From: an uncultured Lachnospiraceae bacterium
GTDB taxonomy: Bacteria > Bacillota > Clostridia > Lachnospirales > Lachnospiraceae
Reading direction: 5' to 3'
Assembly: GCA_902779395.1 (NCBI GenBank)
Contig: CACZBK010000034.1
Location: 1-49,380, forward strand
Length of the DNA: 49,380 bases
Positions within the stretch are counted from its first letter, which is position 1; each line of letters opens with the position of its first letter. The notes beneath the pieces are model-generated. The model did not search any database and was not told the origin of the DNA. It saw nothing but the letters and a program-made list of their open reading frames with translations. Positions 24,118 through 33,485 of this stretch are shown here, piece by piece. The position numbers and the translations under genes are program-made.

Positions 24118-24867
24118 TTATAGTTTTCTATATTCCTGCAAAACAGCTTTATCCCGCATTTCCGTTTCAATATGGCAGACCGGTCTTCCGCAATGTTTGC
24201 AGGTGGTATATTCCGGCTTAAGATCTTCGCTGATCTGATCGGTCCAGACATACTGATGATCGCATGAACGCATCATAACCCTGTTCCCGGCTGCAGGTAA
24301 TGAATTTTTATGTGTGATCAGAACGTAATAGCACCTTTGAGTCTCTTCCTCCGCCACAGCCGCTGTTTCTTCCGCAGGTTTAACTGTCTCGAAGTCAGCC
24401 TTCGCATGATCCATTGCCGGAAGATTTGACGCCGTAATGGAATTATTTATACTTGCAACACTTGAAGTGATATGCCATCCGTCGAAACGTGAACGGAAAA
24501 CAGGTTTAACATAAGCATCGTTCTGTTCATTGGTGATCAGTGCAGATTCTGCAGATACAGGCGATGCCGGAGCCAGGCCTTCGCGATCCGCACCTTTTAC
24601 CCGCGGCTTACCCGTGCTATAGGGTATCTCCGGAGCAAGTGAAGGTTCTCCCTGTCTGTCATAAAGAAGCTTGTTCCTTTCACGGATCTGCTCCTCGAAA
24701 GACATTTTTCCGGTATCCTTTTTCGGGGGTACCGGCTTATTGGGATCATCCTCGGCAAACAGGGCCATATTAACACTGCTGCCATCCCATTTGTTCCGAT
24801 ACATCTCATCAGTGATCTTAGTGACCGTCTTTACAACTGCCTTTTTGGCACTGTCAATGATACCCAT
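24118..24867 (-). CDS. Unknown acidic protein with C-terminal zinc ribbon
   Basis: A 249-residue protein not recognised. It opens with MGIIDSAKKAVVKTVTKI, an amphipathic helix. Residues 50-160 are low-complexity and probably disordered. The C-terminal 75 residues look folded, with RCYYVLITHKN and a two-pair cysteine motif with spacing CDH...CKHCGRPVC, which may bind zinc. There is no signal peptide. It lies between gmd and manC but has its own terminator, and its gaps to both neighbours exceed 130 bases, so membership in the polysaccharide cluster is positional only. Confidence 0.75.
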   Translation of the reverse strand: MGIIDSAKKAVVKTVTKITDEMYRNKWDGSSVNMALFAEDDPNKPVPPKKDTGKMSFEEQIRERNKLLYDRQGEPSLAPEIPYSTGKPRVKGADREGLAPASPVSAESALITNEQNDAYVKPVFRSRFDGWHITSSVASINNSITASNLPAMDHAKADFETVKPAEETAAVAEEETQRCYYVLITHKNSLPAAGNRVMMRSCDHQYVWTDQISEDLKPEYTTCKHCGRPVCHIETEMRDKAVLQEYRKL

Positions 24868-24970
24868 GATCGTCCTCCTGACTGGAAGCCCTTACACTAC
24901 ATATAGATAATACTCCTTTATAATCCTTTTGGCTATACAATACATGCCCTTTTTTTCATTTTTCATTCTG

Positions 24971-24990
24971 GCAGGTTTACAATAACCTGC
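24971..24990. terminator. Hairpin after gmd, weak terminator
   Basis: GCAGGTT (24971-24977) pairs perfectly with AACCTGC (24984-24990). No T-run follows directly on the minus strand, so termination strength is doubtful. Confidence 0.4.
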
Positions 24991-25005
24991 TATAACGGAA
25001 GGCTT

Positions 25006-26094
25006 CTATTTAACCACGCCTTTTTCGAGATATTCAGCCAGATTGGTCTTTATATGTTCTTCAGCTCTTTCTACAGCCACTTTTTCCATATCATGCTTAA
25101 CCATTATCTCCACCAGCTCCTCAAAACCTGTCTTCTGAGGATCCCATCCAAGCTCGGTCCTGGCCTTTGTGGGATCACCAAGAAGATTGACTACATCCGT
25201 AGGCCGGTAAAAATCGGGTGATACTTCAACAAGAACTTTCCCATCTGCCTTGTTAATACCTTTTTCATCAACACCTTCACCCTTCCACTCAAGTTCTATT
25301 CCCGCATAATGGAAAGCAAGCGTTGCAAATTCCCTTACACTGTGCTGTATACCGGTAGCTATAACGAAATCTTCCGGCTTATCATGCTGCAGTATAAGCC
25401 ACATACACTCCACATAATCCTTCGCATATCCCCAGTCGCGCAGGGACGAAAGATTGCCAAGATACAGCTTATCCTGTTTCCCCTGGGCTATACGGGCTGC
25501 TGCCAGAGTTATCTTTCTTGTCACAAAAGTCTCTCCGCGCCGTTCAGACTCATGATTGAACAATATCCCGGAACAGCAGAACATATTATACGCTTCACGA
25601 TACTCCCTGGTTATCCAGAAGCCGTACTGTTTTGCCACCGCATATGGTGAATAGGGATGGAACGGGGTATCCTCATTCTGCGGTACTGCTTCTACCTTGC
25701 CGTACAGCTCCGAGGTTGACGCCTGGTAAATACGGCATTTATCGGCAAGTCCGGTGATCCTCACTGCCTCAAGCACACGAAGAACGCCGGTGGCATCAAT
25801 ATCCGCCGTAAACTCCGGAGAATCAAATGAAACCTGCACATGAGACTGGGCAGCAAGGTTATATATCTCATCCGGACGTACCAGACCTATCACCTTTACC
25901 AGCGAAGATGTGTCACTCAGATCCCCGTAATGAAGATGAAAATTATCATGGCCTTCAAGATGTGCGATACGCTCACGGAAATCTACCGATGACCTCCGGA
26001 TTATTCCGTGAACATCATATCCTTTTTCGATCAGAAACTCTGACAGATATGAACCGTCCTGTCCCGTTACGCCTGTTATCAATGCTTTTTTCAT
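25006..26094 (-). CDS. gmd: GDP-mannose 4,6-dehydratase
   Basis: A 362-residue short-chain dehydrogenase/epimerase-fold enzyme converting GDP-mannose to GDP-4-keto-6-deoxymannose. Visible are the NADP loop [14 protein letters not shown], the Gmd segment [11 protein letters not shown], the catalytic YAVAKQY motif (YxxxK) and [18 protein letters not shown], all diagnostic for Gmd. A longer frame exists, but the ATG at 26094 has the standard N-terminus [11 protein letters not shown]-fucose synthase or a 4-reductase is not in the window, so the final sugar (fucose, rhamnose or other) is open. It follows the sugar transferase by 50 bases on the same strand. Confidence 0.96.
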   Translation of the reverse strand: MKKALITGVTGQDGSYLSEFLIEKGYDVHGIIRRSSVDFRERIAHLEGHDNFHLHYGDLSDTSSLVKVIGLVRPDEIYNLAAQSHVQVSFDSPEFTADIDATGVLRVLEAVRITGLADKCRIYQASTSELYGKVEAVPQNEDTPFHPYSPYAVAKQYGFWITREYREAYNMFCCSGILFNHESERRGETFVTRKITLAAARIAQGKQDKLYLGNLSSLRDWGYAKDYVECMWLILQHDKPEDFVIATGIQHSVREFATLAFHYAGIELEWKGEGVDEKGINKADGKVLVEVSPDFYRPTDVVNLLGDPTKARTELGWDPQKTGFEELVEIMVKHDMEKVAVERAEEHIKTNLAEYLEKGVVK

Positions 26095-26144
26095 GATGTT
26101 ATCCTTCTCCTGTGATCGATTTTTATTATTCCGGAAAACTCCTG

Positions 26145-27701
26145 TCACATCGCACCGTCCTTTTTAAGGACAACCTTTATGGTCTTAAGGAGTATGCGGA
26201 TATCAAGGCCTATGCTCCAGTTCTGAATATATTCCGTATCCAGGCGGACTACTTCCTCGAAGTCGGTTATCCCGCTGCGTCCGCTCACCTGCCACAGTCC
26301 CGTTATCCCGGGCTTGGTCGCAAGACGGGCACGGTGATGATATTTATATTTTTCCCATTCATCCTCGGTGGGCGGTCTCGTTCCCACCAGGCTCATCTGA
26401 TTAAGCAGAACATTAAAAAACTGCGGAAATTCATCCAGACTGGTACGGCGTATGTATTCCCCTATACCGGTTACCTGCTTTCCGTCCACTATCTTATTCC
26501 CTATGATACGCGGATCAAAATCCATCTTGAACATCATCCCGTCCTGCATCCTGTTATTCTCCTGCAGCTCACGTTTGCGTTCTTCGGCATCCATATACAT
26601 TGACCGCAGTTTATAGCAGGTAAAACGTTTGCCGTTACGGCCTATGCGCACCTGTTTAAAGAGCACCGGCCCCGGTGATTCTTTTTTTATCTTCGGCCCT
26701 ATTATAAGTATGATGAATAATGTGATTAAGCTTCCTATCAGTGCGCCTGTTATATCCATAAGCCTCTTTACAGCCAGCTGGATAGGAGATGCATAATTAT
26801 CCGTGGTGGTGATCACTCTGTAGCCTCCCACCTTTTCGATAAAGCTCTTTCCGCCTATATTCGACATCGGAAGGCATATATGCAGCGGTACCGACATCTG
26901 TCTGCACTGTTCTATAAACAATCCCAGATCAGATCCCTGTACCTCTTCCGTGGTACCGTTCCTGTAGTCTTTTTTTACAAAAGACTGAAGGCTGTCATCG
27001 ATAAATCCTTCAACACTTTCAGACAGTTCCGTACGTTTTATATCTATCTCCGTAAGCTGGGAAGGATAAACAAACACCTCATCCACCCATTCGCGGCAGA
27101 TGTAAGCGGCAGCATTCTTAATATCCGCCACCACTCTGATCCCACATATCTCTTCACCGGTAGCATTCCGGTCGGTAAGCACCAGCCCGCTGTAAACAAA
27201 ACGTTCCGCTTCATTATGCCTGTCGACGATCTCCTTAACATGAGCCTCATCTGTCACCAGTATCATGGATTTTTTCTTTTTATATCCCTTTCCAAGGGCG
27301 AACACCATGGGTTTCCACAGCAGACGTATGATATATCCTATAAAGACATGCAGGATCGCGGTCAGGTAAACCATCACACGGCTGTATTTATCACCGGTCT
27401 GTGATGAGAACATAAAAATAGACATACCCGCGAGTACTAAAAGAGCCTGCTTCACGCTTTGGGCAAATTCCTTAAAGAACCCGCGCGTGAGCACGTTATG
27501 CATGGTATTAAAAACTGCGGAGATCAGCAGATCGACAATCGCGAAGACCAAAGCAAGAATTCCGTACACAGGGATAAAGTATGGGATCTCCAACCCGTGA
27601 CGGATCATATATGCTATTACATACGCAAGCTGCAGTGCGACTTCATCCCAGATAATGAAATCGATATGCTTGATCCACCCCTGGTTGCTGCGTTTATACA
27701 T
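26145..27701 (-). CDS. Polyprenyl-phosphate sugar-1-phosphate transferase
   Basis: A 518-residue membrane enzyme of the WbaP/exopolysaccharide glycosylphosphotransferase type, which starts surface glycan synthesis by loading a sugar phosphate on undecaprenyl phosphate. Four N-terminal membrane spans (residues 15-125) precede a cytoplasmic nucleotide-fold domain (140-300), a fifth hydrophobic segment ([19 protein letters not shown]) and the catalytic bacterial sugar transferase domain with [34 protein letters not shown] and [13 protein letters not shown]. The sugar cannot be deduced. It is the first gene of the sugar transferase-gmd unit. Confidence 0.93.
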   Translation of the reverse strand: MYKRSNQGWIKHIDFIIWDEVALQLAYVIAYMIRHGLEIPYFIPVYGILALVFAIVDLLISAVFNTMHNVLTRGFFKEFAQSVKQALLVLAGMSIFMFSSQTGDKYSRVMVYLTAILHVFIGYIIRLLWKPMVFALGKGYKKKKSMILVTDEAHVKEIVDRHNEAERFVYSGLVLTDRNATGEEICGIRVVADIKNAAAYICREWVDEVFVYPSQLTEIDIKRTELSESVEGFIDDSLQSFVKKDYRNGTTEEVQGSDLGLFIEQCRQMSVPLHICLPMSNIGGKSFIEKVGGYRVITTTDNYASPIQLAVKRLMDITGALIGSLITLFIILIIGPKIKKESPGPVLFKQVRIGRNGKRFTCYKLRSMYMDAEERKRELQENNRMQDGMMFKMDFDPRIIGNKIVDGKQVTGIGEYIRRTSLDEFPQFFNVLLNQMSLVGTRPPTEDEWEKYKYHHRARLATKPGITGLWQVSGRSGITDFEEVVRLDTEYIQNWSIGLDIRILLKTIKVVLKKDGAM

Positions 27702-27841
27702 ATCAGCCGGTCCCCCCGGCCTTACAGATCATTTTTATATCAGGAACTCTCATCATCTCTATCGGTACGAAATGCCTCTTTTCACGAAACTATTATGTTC
27801 ATACTAACACACCACCCACACGGATTCAATGATTTTCTGCA

Positions 27842-27871
27842 AAATAAAACAGGACCGGTCTCCCGATCCTG
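27842..27871 (-). terminator. Terminator of spoVG
   Basis: CAGGACCGG (27850-27858) pairs with CCGATCCTG (27863-27871) around TCTC. On the minus strand the stem is followed by TTTTATTTT. Confidence 0.88.
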
Positions 27872-27908
27872 CTTTATCCTCAGTAAAGTGTTCAGTGTGT
27901 TGGTTTGA

Positions 27909-28169
27909 TCACTGTTGCGGCATTTCATCGTATGCCTTCAAAATTCTCTGCTGAAGCTCTTCGCGTGTCTGCGAATTGATGGGATGGGCTATATCCTTAT
28001 AAGTCCCATCCTGTGCCTTTCTGCTCGGCATTGCGATGAACAGGCCGTGATCGCCCTCGATTACCTTAATGTCGTGAATCACAAAGCAGTCTTCAATCGT
28101 GACGGAAACAACAGCCTTCAACTTGCCTTCTTTGTCCACTTTACGGACACGTACGTCTGTGATGGTCAT
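27909..28169 (-). CDS. spoVG: SpoVG family RNA-binding regulator
   Basis: An 86-residue protein matching Spo[22 protein letters not shown], then [22 protein letters not shown] and [15 protein letters not shown]. The family affects asymmetric septation in B. subtilis and binds nucleic acids in Staphylococcus, Listeria and Borrelia. An AAAGGAG site precedes the ATG. It lies 53 bases downstream of glgD, so it is probably cotranscribed with the glycogen genes. Confidence 0.96.
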   Translation of the reverse strand: MTITDVRVRKVDKEGKLKAVVSVTIEDCFVIHDIKVIEGDHGLFIAMPSRKAQDGTYKDIAHPINSQTREELQQRILKAYDEMPQQ

Positions 28170-28222
28170 GTTTCCAACTCCTTTCCTTCAGGTCCGCCTC
28201 CCCAAATGACAAACCTTCTGAG

Positions 28223-29347
28223 TTAAATTACATACCTTTCGTTTTTCTCCACTACGATCTTTATCCCGTCCTCTCCCTTGTGTGAAGAATTGGCACGGAT
28301 AGTCCCGCGGGCTTCCACGATGCAATTTTCTATGTAAGTATTATCGCCGATATAAACATCGTTTAGGATAATTGAATTTTTGATGGTGCAATTGTTCCCC
28401 ACAAATACCTTCTTGAAAATGACGGAGTCCTCCACGGTGCCGTTGATGATGCTGCCGGAAGCGACCAAACTGTTCTTAACACTTACCCCCACGTTATATT
28501 TGGCCGGCGGAAGATCATCTATCTTTGAATAGATATCCGGATATGTTTTGAAAAAGTACTTACGGATATCGGGATTAAGGAAATCCATATTCGTATCAAA
28601 GTAATCTTTTATCGTGGATATGTTTTTCCAATAATCCGTCATTTTGTATGCGTATATCCGCTTTATGTCCTTGTAACGAATGAGGATGTCGTTTACAAAG
28701 TCATAGCGGTTCTCCTGGGCTGCCTTCTCTATCATCTCCACCAGCTGACGCCTTCGGATTATGTAGATCCCGCATGAAATAGTGTTTGAGCTGGCCTTAA
28801 CAGGCTTTTCTTCGAATTCCATGATACGTCCGTCCATGTCCGTCTTCACACATCCGAAGCGCTCTACATTCACATTTGTGCCCACTTCCTTACATACTAC
28901 TGTAATATCAGCCTTCTTGTCAATATGATATTCAAGAACTTTATTGTAATCCATCTTGTAAACACAGTCACCTGAAGCGATCACGACATAAGGCTCATGA
29001 CTATCCTTTATAAAATCAAGGTTCTGCGCGATGGAATCGGCTGTCCCCCTGTACCAGTCAGAGTTTTCGATGGTACGGGTGGGTGTAAAAACATACATTC
29101 CTCCCTGCTTGCGGCCGAAATCCCACCACTTGGAAGAACTCAGATGTTCGTTCAGACTGCGTGCATTATCCTGAGTGAGCACTGCCACCTTCTGGATATG
29201 TGAATTGGTCATATTGCTGAGTGCAAAATCTATGCTCCTGTAGCTGCCTGCCACAGGCATTGCAGCCACAGCTCTTCTGCTGGCCAGTTCTCCCATCCTG
29301 CTGTTCTTCATACCGCCGCCGGCAAGGATTATTCCCATTGCTCTCAT
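28223..29347 (-). CDS. glgD: GlgD, regulatory-type glucose-1-phosphate adenylyltransferase subunit
   Basis: A 374-residue paralogue of GlgC. The N-terminal nucleotidyltransferase fold is kept (GIILAGGGMKNSRMGELASR), but the active loop differs from the GxGxRL of the catalytic subunit and some ligands are replaced, as in GlgD of Bacillus and clostridia, where it raises GlgC activity. The C-terminal 100 residues are a left-handed beta-helix (VEDSVIFKKVFVGNNCTI...NSIILNDVYIGDNTYI). It begins one base after the glgC stop with a strong GGAGGG site. Confidence 0.95.
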   Translation of the reverse strand: MRAMGIILAGGGMKNSRMGELASRRAVAAMPVAGSYRSIDFALSNMTNSHIQKVAVLTQDNARSLNEHLSSSKWWDFGRKQGGMYVFTPTRTIENSDWYRGTADSIAQNLDFIKDSHEPYVVIASGDCVYKMDYNKVLEYHIDKKADITVVCKEVGTNVNVERFGCVKTDMDGRIMEFEEKPVKASSNTISCGIYIIRRRQLVEMIEKAAQENRYDFVNDILIRYKDIKRIYAYKMTDYWKNISTIKDYFDTNMDFLNPDIRKYFFKTYPDIYSKIDDLPPAKYNVGVSVKNSLVASGSIINGTVEDSVIFKKVFVGNNCTIKNSIILNDVYIGDNTYIENCIVEARGTIRANSSHKGEDGIKIVVEKNERYVI

Positions 29348-29348
29348 A

Positions 29349-30617
29349 TCAGTTGCCCTCCTTTATAAGAGATTTACCGCTTGCAAGGGTCTTATCCGGA
29401 TAATCATCGATATCGGTCTTGCCGAAGATAACGGTATTCTTACCCACAGTCACTCCGCCGGGCACCGTGGTATGCTCACCTATGCATACGAGGCCGTGAT
29501 TGTAAATACGGGGATCAGTCTCATTCTCCGCCTCCTCACCGATACCGGTCCTGACATTCGGTCCGATCACGGTATTCTCGGCGATTATCGTTTTGTTGAT
29601 CTCGCAGCCCTCACCTATCACGGTATCATTCATGATGATGGAGTCACGGATCACCGCGCCTTTTCCTATCTCAACATTACAGCCTATTATGGAAGAATAC
29701 ACCTCACCGCATACCGTCGCACCCTCACCTATAAGGCTGCGCTCCACAACACCGTCAGATGATATATACTGAGGCGTAAGCGTATCAGACTTGGTATAGA
29801 TCTTCCAATATTCTTCGTAAAGATTGAACTCTGGAACGATATCAATAAGCTCCATATTTGCTTCCCAGTACGAATGAAGCGTCCCAACATCCTTCCAGTA
29901 ACCGTTGTATTCATATGCATAGATCGGTGACTGGTTCTGATGGCAATATGGTATCACATGCTTGCCGAAATCCAGAGCCGGCTGGTCAGCCTTGGCTATC
30001 AGCGCTTCCTTTAGCGTCTTCCAGTTGAAGATGTATATACCCATGGATGCCAGATTGGAACGGGGCTTCTCAGGCTTCTCCTCAAAATCGATGATCTTTC
30101 TGTTATCATCGGTAATGACTATGCCAAAACGCTTTGCTTCCTCGATAGGCACGGGCATAACGGCGATAGTGACATCAGCTCCGTTGGCTTTGTGGAAATC
30201 AAGCATAACTTCATAATCCATCTTGTAGATATGATCGCCCGACAGGATCAGAACATAATCCGGATTGAAGCTCTCCATGTAATCCAAGTTCTGGTAAATA
30301 GCATTAGCCGTTCCGGTATACCATTCACTGTTTGCATTTTTCTCGTAAGGTGGCAGTACTGTAACGCCTCCAACATTCCTGTCCAGATCCCAGGGGATGC
30401 CGATACCGATGTGGGTATTCAGGCGCAGCGGCTGATACTGTGTCAGCACGCCGACTGTATCCACTCCGGAATCTATGCAGTTACTAAGCGGGAAATCTAT
30501 GATACGGTATTTCCCCCCGAATGAAACCGCGGGCTTTGCGACTTTTCTGGTCAGTACTCCCAGCCTGCTGCCCTGGCCGCCAGCCAGAAGCATGGCTATC
30601 ATTTCTTTTTTTACCAT
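29349..30617 (-). CDS. glgC: Glucose-1-phosphate adenylyltransferase, catalytic subunit
   Basis: A 422-residue enzyme making ADP-glucose from glucose-1-phosphate and ATP, the committed step of glycogen synthesis. Motifs: [16 protein letters not shown] (nucleotide loop), [22 protein letters not shown] (catalytic Asp), [11 protein letters not shown], and a C-terminal beta-helix with [15 protein letters not shown]. The ATG at 30617 is favoured over an upstream GTG because AGAGGTG lies about eight bases before it. A promoter sits at 30661-30689. Operon order is glgC-glgD-spoVG; glycogen synthase and branching enzyme genes are not in the window. Confidence 0.96.
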   Translation of the reverse strand: MVKKEMIAMLLAGGQGSRLGVLTRKVAKPAVSFGGKYRIIDFPLSNCIDSGVDTVGVLTQYQPLRLNTHIGIGIPWDLDRNVGGVTVLPPYEKNANSEWYTGTANAIYQNLDYMESFNPDYVLILSGDHIYKMDYEVMLDFHKANGADVTIAVMPVPIEEAKRFGIVITDDNRKIIDFEEKPEKPRSNLASMGIYIFNWKTLKEALIAKADQPALDFGKHVIPYCHQNQSPIYAYEYNGYWKDVGTLHSYWEANMELIDIVPEFNLYEEYWKIYTKSDTLTPQYISSDGVVERSLIGEGATVCGEVYSSIIGCNVEIGKGAVIRDSIIMNDTVIGEGCEINKTIIAENTVIGPNVRTGIGEEAENETDPRIYNHGLVCIGEHTTVPGGVTVGKNTVIFGKTDIDDYPDKTLASGKSLIKEGN

Positions 30618-30660
30618 AAAAATCACCTCTACGCATGTATTTTTTGTAACCCTGTTGTGT

Positions 30661-30689
30661 ATTATAACACAAAAAAGCTCTTATGAAAA
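30661..30689 (-). promoter_or_regulatory. Promoter of glgC-glgD-spoVG
   Basis: On the minus strand TTTTCA (30689-30684), 17 bases, then TATAAT (30666-30661), about 45 bases before the glgC start. Confidence 0.65.
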
Positions 30690-30869
30690 TGGTTTTCTTC
30701 CAACATTTTCACAAAAAGGTCACTTACAGACTTGTAGATATGCACAAAACAGTCCAAATATGCAACTATATTATTCGGCAGAATTTAATATGATTTACAT
30801 AACTATATGCAGAAGTTTTTTGATATAATATCAGATGTTCGGAGAATTTGAAGGAGGATACGACCCTGT

Positions 30870-32246
30870 ATGTATGAAATAGATTTTAACCACCCCGTAA
30901 GGGTTCACTTTTTGGGTATAGGCGGCATAAGCATGAGCGGTCTTGCGCGGATCTTATTAAGCGAAGGTTTTACCGTATCCGGATCGGATATGAAGGAGTC
31001 TGAACTGACAGATGAGCTGCTCAGCCTTGGCGCACAGATATATATAGGACAGAAGGCGGAAAATATCACTGACGGCATCGATCTTGCGGTATATACCGCA
31101 GCTATTTCTGCCGATAACCCCGAGATGATCGAGATCCGCAGGCGCGGCATTCCGGAACTTACAAGAGCCCAGCTTCTGGGGCAGCTGATGAAGAACTATA
31201 AGATCCCCATCAACATAGCCGGGACTCACGGCAAGACCACCACCAGCTCCATGGTATCGGAGATACTGCTCCATGCCGGCGTCGATCCCACCATAACAGT
31301 GGGCGGCATGCTGAAAAGCATAGGCGGCAACCTGCGTATAGGCAAGGGCGATTATTTTGTTGCGGAGGCCTGCGAATATACCAACAGTTTTCTCTCTTTC
31401 TTTCCGCGTATGGAGATAATACTGAATATCGAAGAAGACCATCTGGACTTTTTTAAGGATATAGAAGATATACGTGCATCATTTAAACGCTTCATGGAGC
31501 TGCTGCCTTCCGACGGCTGCCTGATCATCAACGGCGGAATAGACCGTTTAAACGAACTGACCGCCGATGTAAAATGCCCGCTTATCACCTATGGTGATTC
31601 GGAATCATACGACTACCATGCTTCCGATATCAGCTTTAACGAAACAGGTTTGGGGATCTATACCTGCTGCCACGGTCCGGAACGTTTCTCCGTTAAGCTG
31701 GGCGTCCCCGGCATACACAATGTATATAATTCTCTTGCTGCCATCGCACTCTGCGATAGACTTGGCATAGAACGCGATATCATCCTCTCCGCCCTTGAAG
31801 CTTTCAGCGGGACAGACCGGCGATTTGAAAAGAAAGGTGAATTATACGGCATCACGATCATGGATGATTATGCACATCACCCCACTGAGATAAAGGCCAC
31901 GCTGGAAGCAGCCAAAAACTACCCTCACAGGGAACTGTATCTCGTTTTCCAGCCCCACACCTACAGCCGCACGAAAGCTTTTTTACACGAATTTGCCGAC
32001 GCTCTCTCGCTTGCGGACCATGTGGTCCTGACCGATATATATGCGGCCCGCGAGAAGAATACCATAGGCATTTCTTCTGCCGATATATTGAAGCTTCTGA
32101 CAGAAAAAGGCTCCGATGCCCGTTATTACAGATATTTTGATGAGGTGGAAACCTACCTTTTAGAGCACTGTCAAAGCGGCGACATGATACTTACCATGGG
32201 TGCCGGCGATGTATACCGCATAGGAGAGAAGCTCATCGGAAAATAA
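30870..32246 (+). CDS. murC: UDP-N-acetylmuramate-L-alanine ligase
   Basis: A 458-residue Mur ligase adding L-alanine to UDP-N-acetylmuramate in peptidoglycan precursor synthesis. It shows the N-terminal Rossmann start VHFLGIGGISMSGLARIL, the ATP loop AGTHGKTTTSSMVSEIL, NIEEDHLDFF, the central GVPGIHNVYNSLAAIA and the C-terminal DDYAHHPTEIKATL and FQPHTYSRT, all MurC-type. AAGGAGG (30851-30857) precedes the ATG; a second ATG four bases later is out of frame. It is divergent from glgC and stands alone, away from other mur genes. Confidence 0.97.
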   Translation: MYEIDFNHPVRVHFLGIGGISMSGLARILLSEGFTVSGSDMKESELTDELLSLGAQIYIGQKAENITDGIDLAVYTAAISADNPEMIEIRRRGIPELTRAQLLGQLMKNYKIPINIAGTHGKTTTSSMVSEILLHAGVDPTITVGGMLKSIGGNLRIGKGDYFVAEACEYTNSFLSFFPRMEIILNIEEDHLDFFKDIEDIRASFKRFMELLPSDGCLIINGGIDRLNELTADVKCPLITYGDSESYDYHASDISFNETGLGIYTCCHGPERFSVKLGVPGIHNVYNSLAAIALCDRLGIERDIILSALEAFSGTDRRFEKKGELYGITIMDDYAHHPTEIKATLEAAKNYPHRELYLVFQPHTYSRTKAFLHEFADALSLADHVVLTDIYAAREKNTIGISSADILKLLTEKGSDARYYRYFDEVETYLLEHCQSGDMILTMGAGDVYRIGEKLIGK

Positions 32247-32290
32247 ACTTTTGAACAAAATTATGGTTATAACTTTTCGCTAACTTAAGC

Positions 32291-32315
32291 AAAAAAAGGC
32301 CTCTTCGGAGGCCTT
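32291..32315 (-). terminator. Strong hairpin terminator oriented leftward, after murC
   Basis: AAGGCCTC (32296-32303) and GAGGCCTT (32308-32315) form a perfect 8-bp stem with a TTCG tetraloop. The run of seven As before it makes it a terminator for minus-strand transcription; on the plus strand only ATCC follows, so for murC it would be weak. No minus-strand gene nearby explains this orientation. Confidence 0.75.
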
Positions 32316-32375
32316 ATCCACAGTATGCACAAGCCCCGAAAGCCCCATTGTATATGTACTTGTGGAATACTTCTA

Positions 32376-32403
32376 TTGATTTTCATTCTCCACGTGCTAT
32401 ACT
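32376..32403 (+). promoter_or_regulatory. Promoter of the dnaD-type gene
   Basis: TTGATT (32376-32381), 16 bases, TATACT (32398-32403), about 55 bases before the start codon. Confidence 0.6.
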
Positions 32404-32458
32404 TTCCTATGCAATCCCAAAGAAAAAGAATACAACGAAAACGGACGGATAAAAGCTG

Positions 32459-33481
32459 ATGGATTCTATCAGACTTAATATGAACGGTAGCAGCAATATA
32501 ACGCTGCTGTCCAATGATTTTATTGACAATTACATGAAAGATGCCAATGATGTGCAGATAAAGCTTTATATCTATCTGCTGCGCAATTCTTCATCAGGGC
32601 ACAGCATAGATATATCGGAGTTGGCGGACTATTTTAACTACAGCGAGAAGGATGTTACCCGTGCACTTAAATATTGGGAGAAAAAAGGTGTGATCAGTCT
32701 TGGCGATACTTTTGATGACAGTGCCGTTTCAGCCGGTGAAAGCTCACCTGCCGGAAAGAAAACCATCCCCGCTCTGCCGGATCCCGATACCGTCAAGGCA
32801 TCTTACACCATAGATATGCTCAGGGATTTCAAAAAATCCCCGGAAACATCCTGGCTGATCACTGCCCTTCAGCAGTATACCGGCCGCCCCGTGGGGCCCA
32901 GCCAGATCAGCAGTCTGCTCTTTATGAGTGATGCACTCGGAATGAAGAACGATCTCATTGATTATCTGATGCAGTACTGCGTTGAACGTGACGATGGTAT
33001 ATTTAATATCGAAGAGACTGCTCTCTTCTGGATCGAGAACGGTGTTGAGAACGTAGAACAGGCTAAAGCTCTTTGTAATTCCGTATCAGGCGCTGATGTA
33101 AAGCATGTTATGAGGCTTCTTGGACGCAGCAGCGATCCCACGGATCCCGAACTCAAACTCATAAACCGCTGGATAAAGACATACGGCTTCGATATGGAGA
33201 TCATTGAAGAGGCATGCAACAGAGCCGTCAGTGCCGTAAGCGCCAACCGCCCTGCTTACGCAGAGAGCATCCTGAAAAAATGGTACGATAAAAACGTACA
33301 CACCATGGAAGATGTTAAGATCTGCGACGAAGCTTTCAGGAATTCCAAGGCAGTGAAAAATATTTCTTCAAACATCGGTATTTCCTCTGTTTCAGCCGAT
33401 AAGCGCAGCACTTTCTGCGATATCGAACAGCAGGATTATGATTTTAACGAACTGGCCGGCAGGCTGGTAAACAACAATTGA
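32459..33481 (+). CDS. DnaD domain replication initiation protein
   Basis: A 340-residue protein. The N-terminal winged-helix region (residues 15-85, VQIKLYIYLLRN...ISELADYFNYSEKDVTRALKYWEKKGVI) matches the DnaD N-domain. After a low-complexity linker (90-120) come two DnaB_2/DnaD C-terminal-type helical modules, the last ending in the family's YAESILKKW motif (about residue 265-273). DnaD and DnaB of low-GC Gram-positives remodel origin DNA and help load the DnaC helicase. It lies directly before a helicase-loader-type ATPase, as in many clostridia. Confidence 0.9.
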   Translation: MDSIRLNMNGSSNITLLSNDFIDNYMKDANDVQIKLYIYLLRNSSSGHSIDISELADYFNYSEKDVTRALKYWEKKGVISLGDTFDDSAVSAGESSPAGKKTIPALPDPDTVKASYTIDMLRDFKKSPETSWLITALQQYTGRPVGPSQISSLLFMSDALGMKNDLIDYLMQYCVERDDGIFNIEETALFWIENGVENVEQAKALCNSVSGADVKHVMRLLGRSSDPTDPELKLINRWIKTYGFDMEIIEEACNRAVSAVSANRPAYAESILKKWYDKNVHTMEDVKICDEAFRNSKAVKNISSNIGISSVSADKRSTFCDIEQQDYDFNELAGRLVNNN

Positions 33482-33485
33482 GATA

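Noticed and set aside
26880-27404. A 174-codon open frame on the plus strand
   Set aside because: It is opposite the sugar transferase, with no start signal and no family features.
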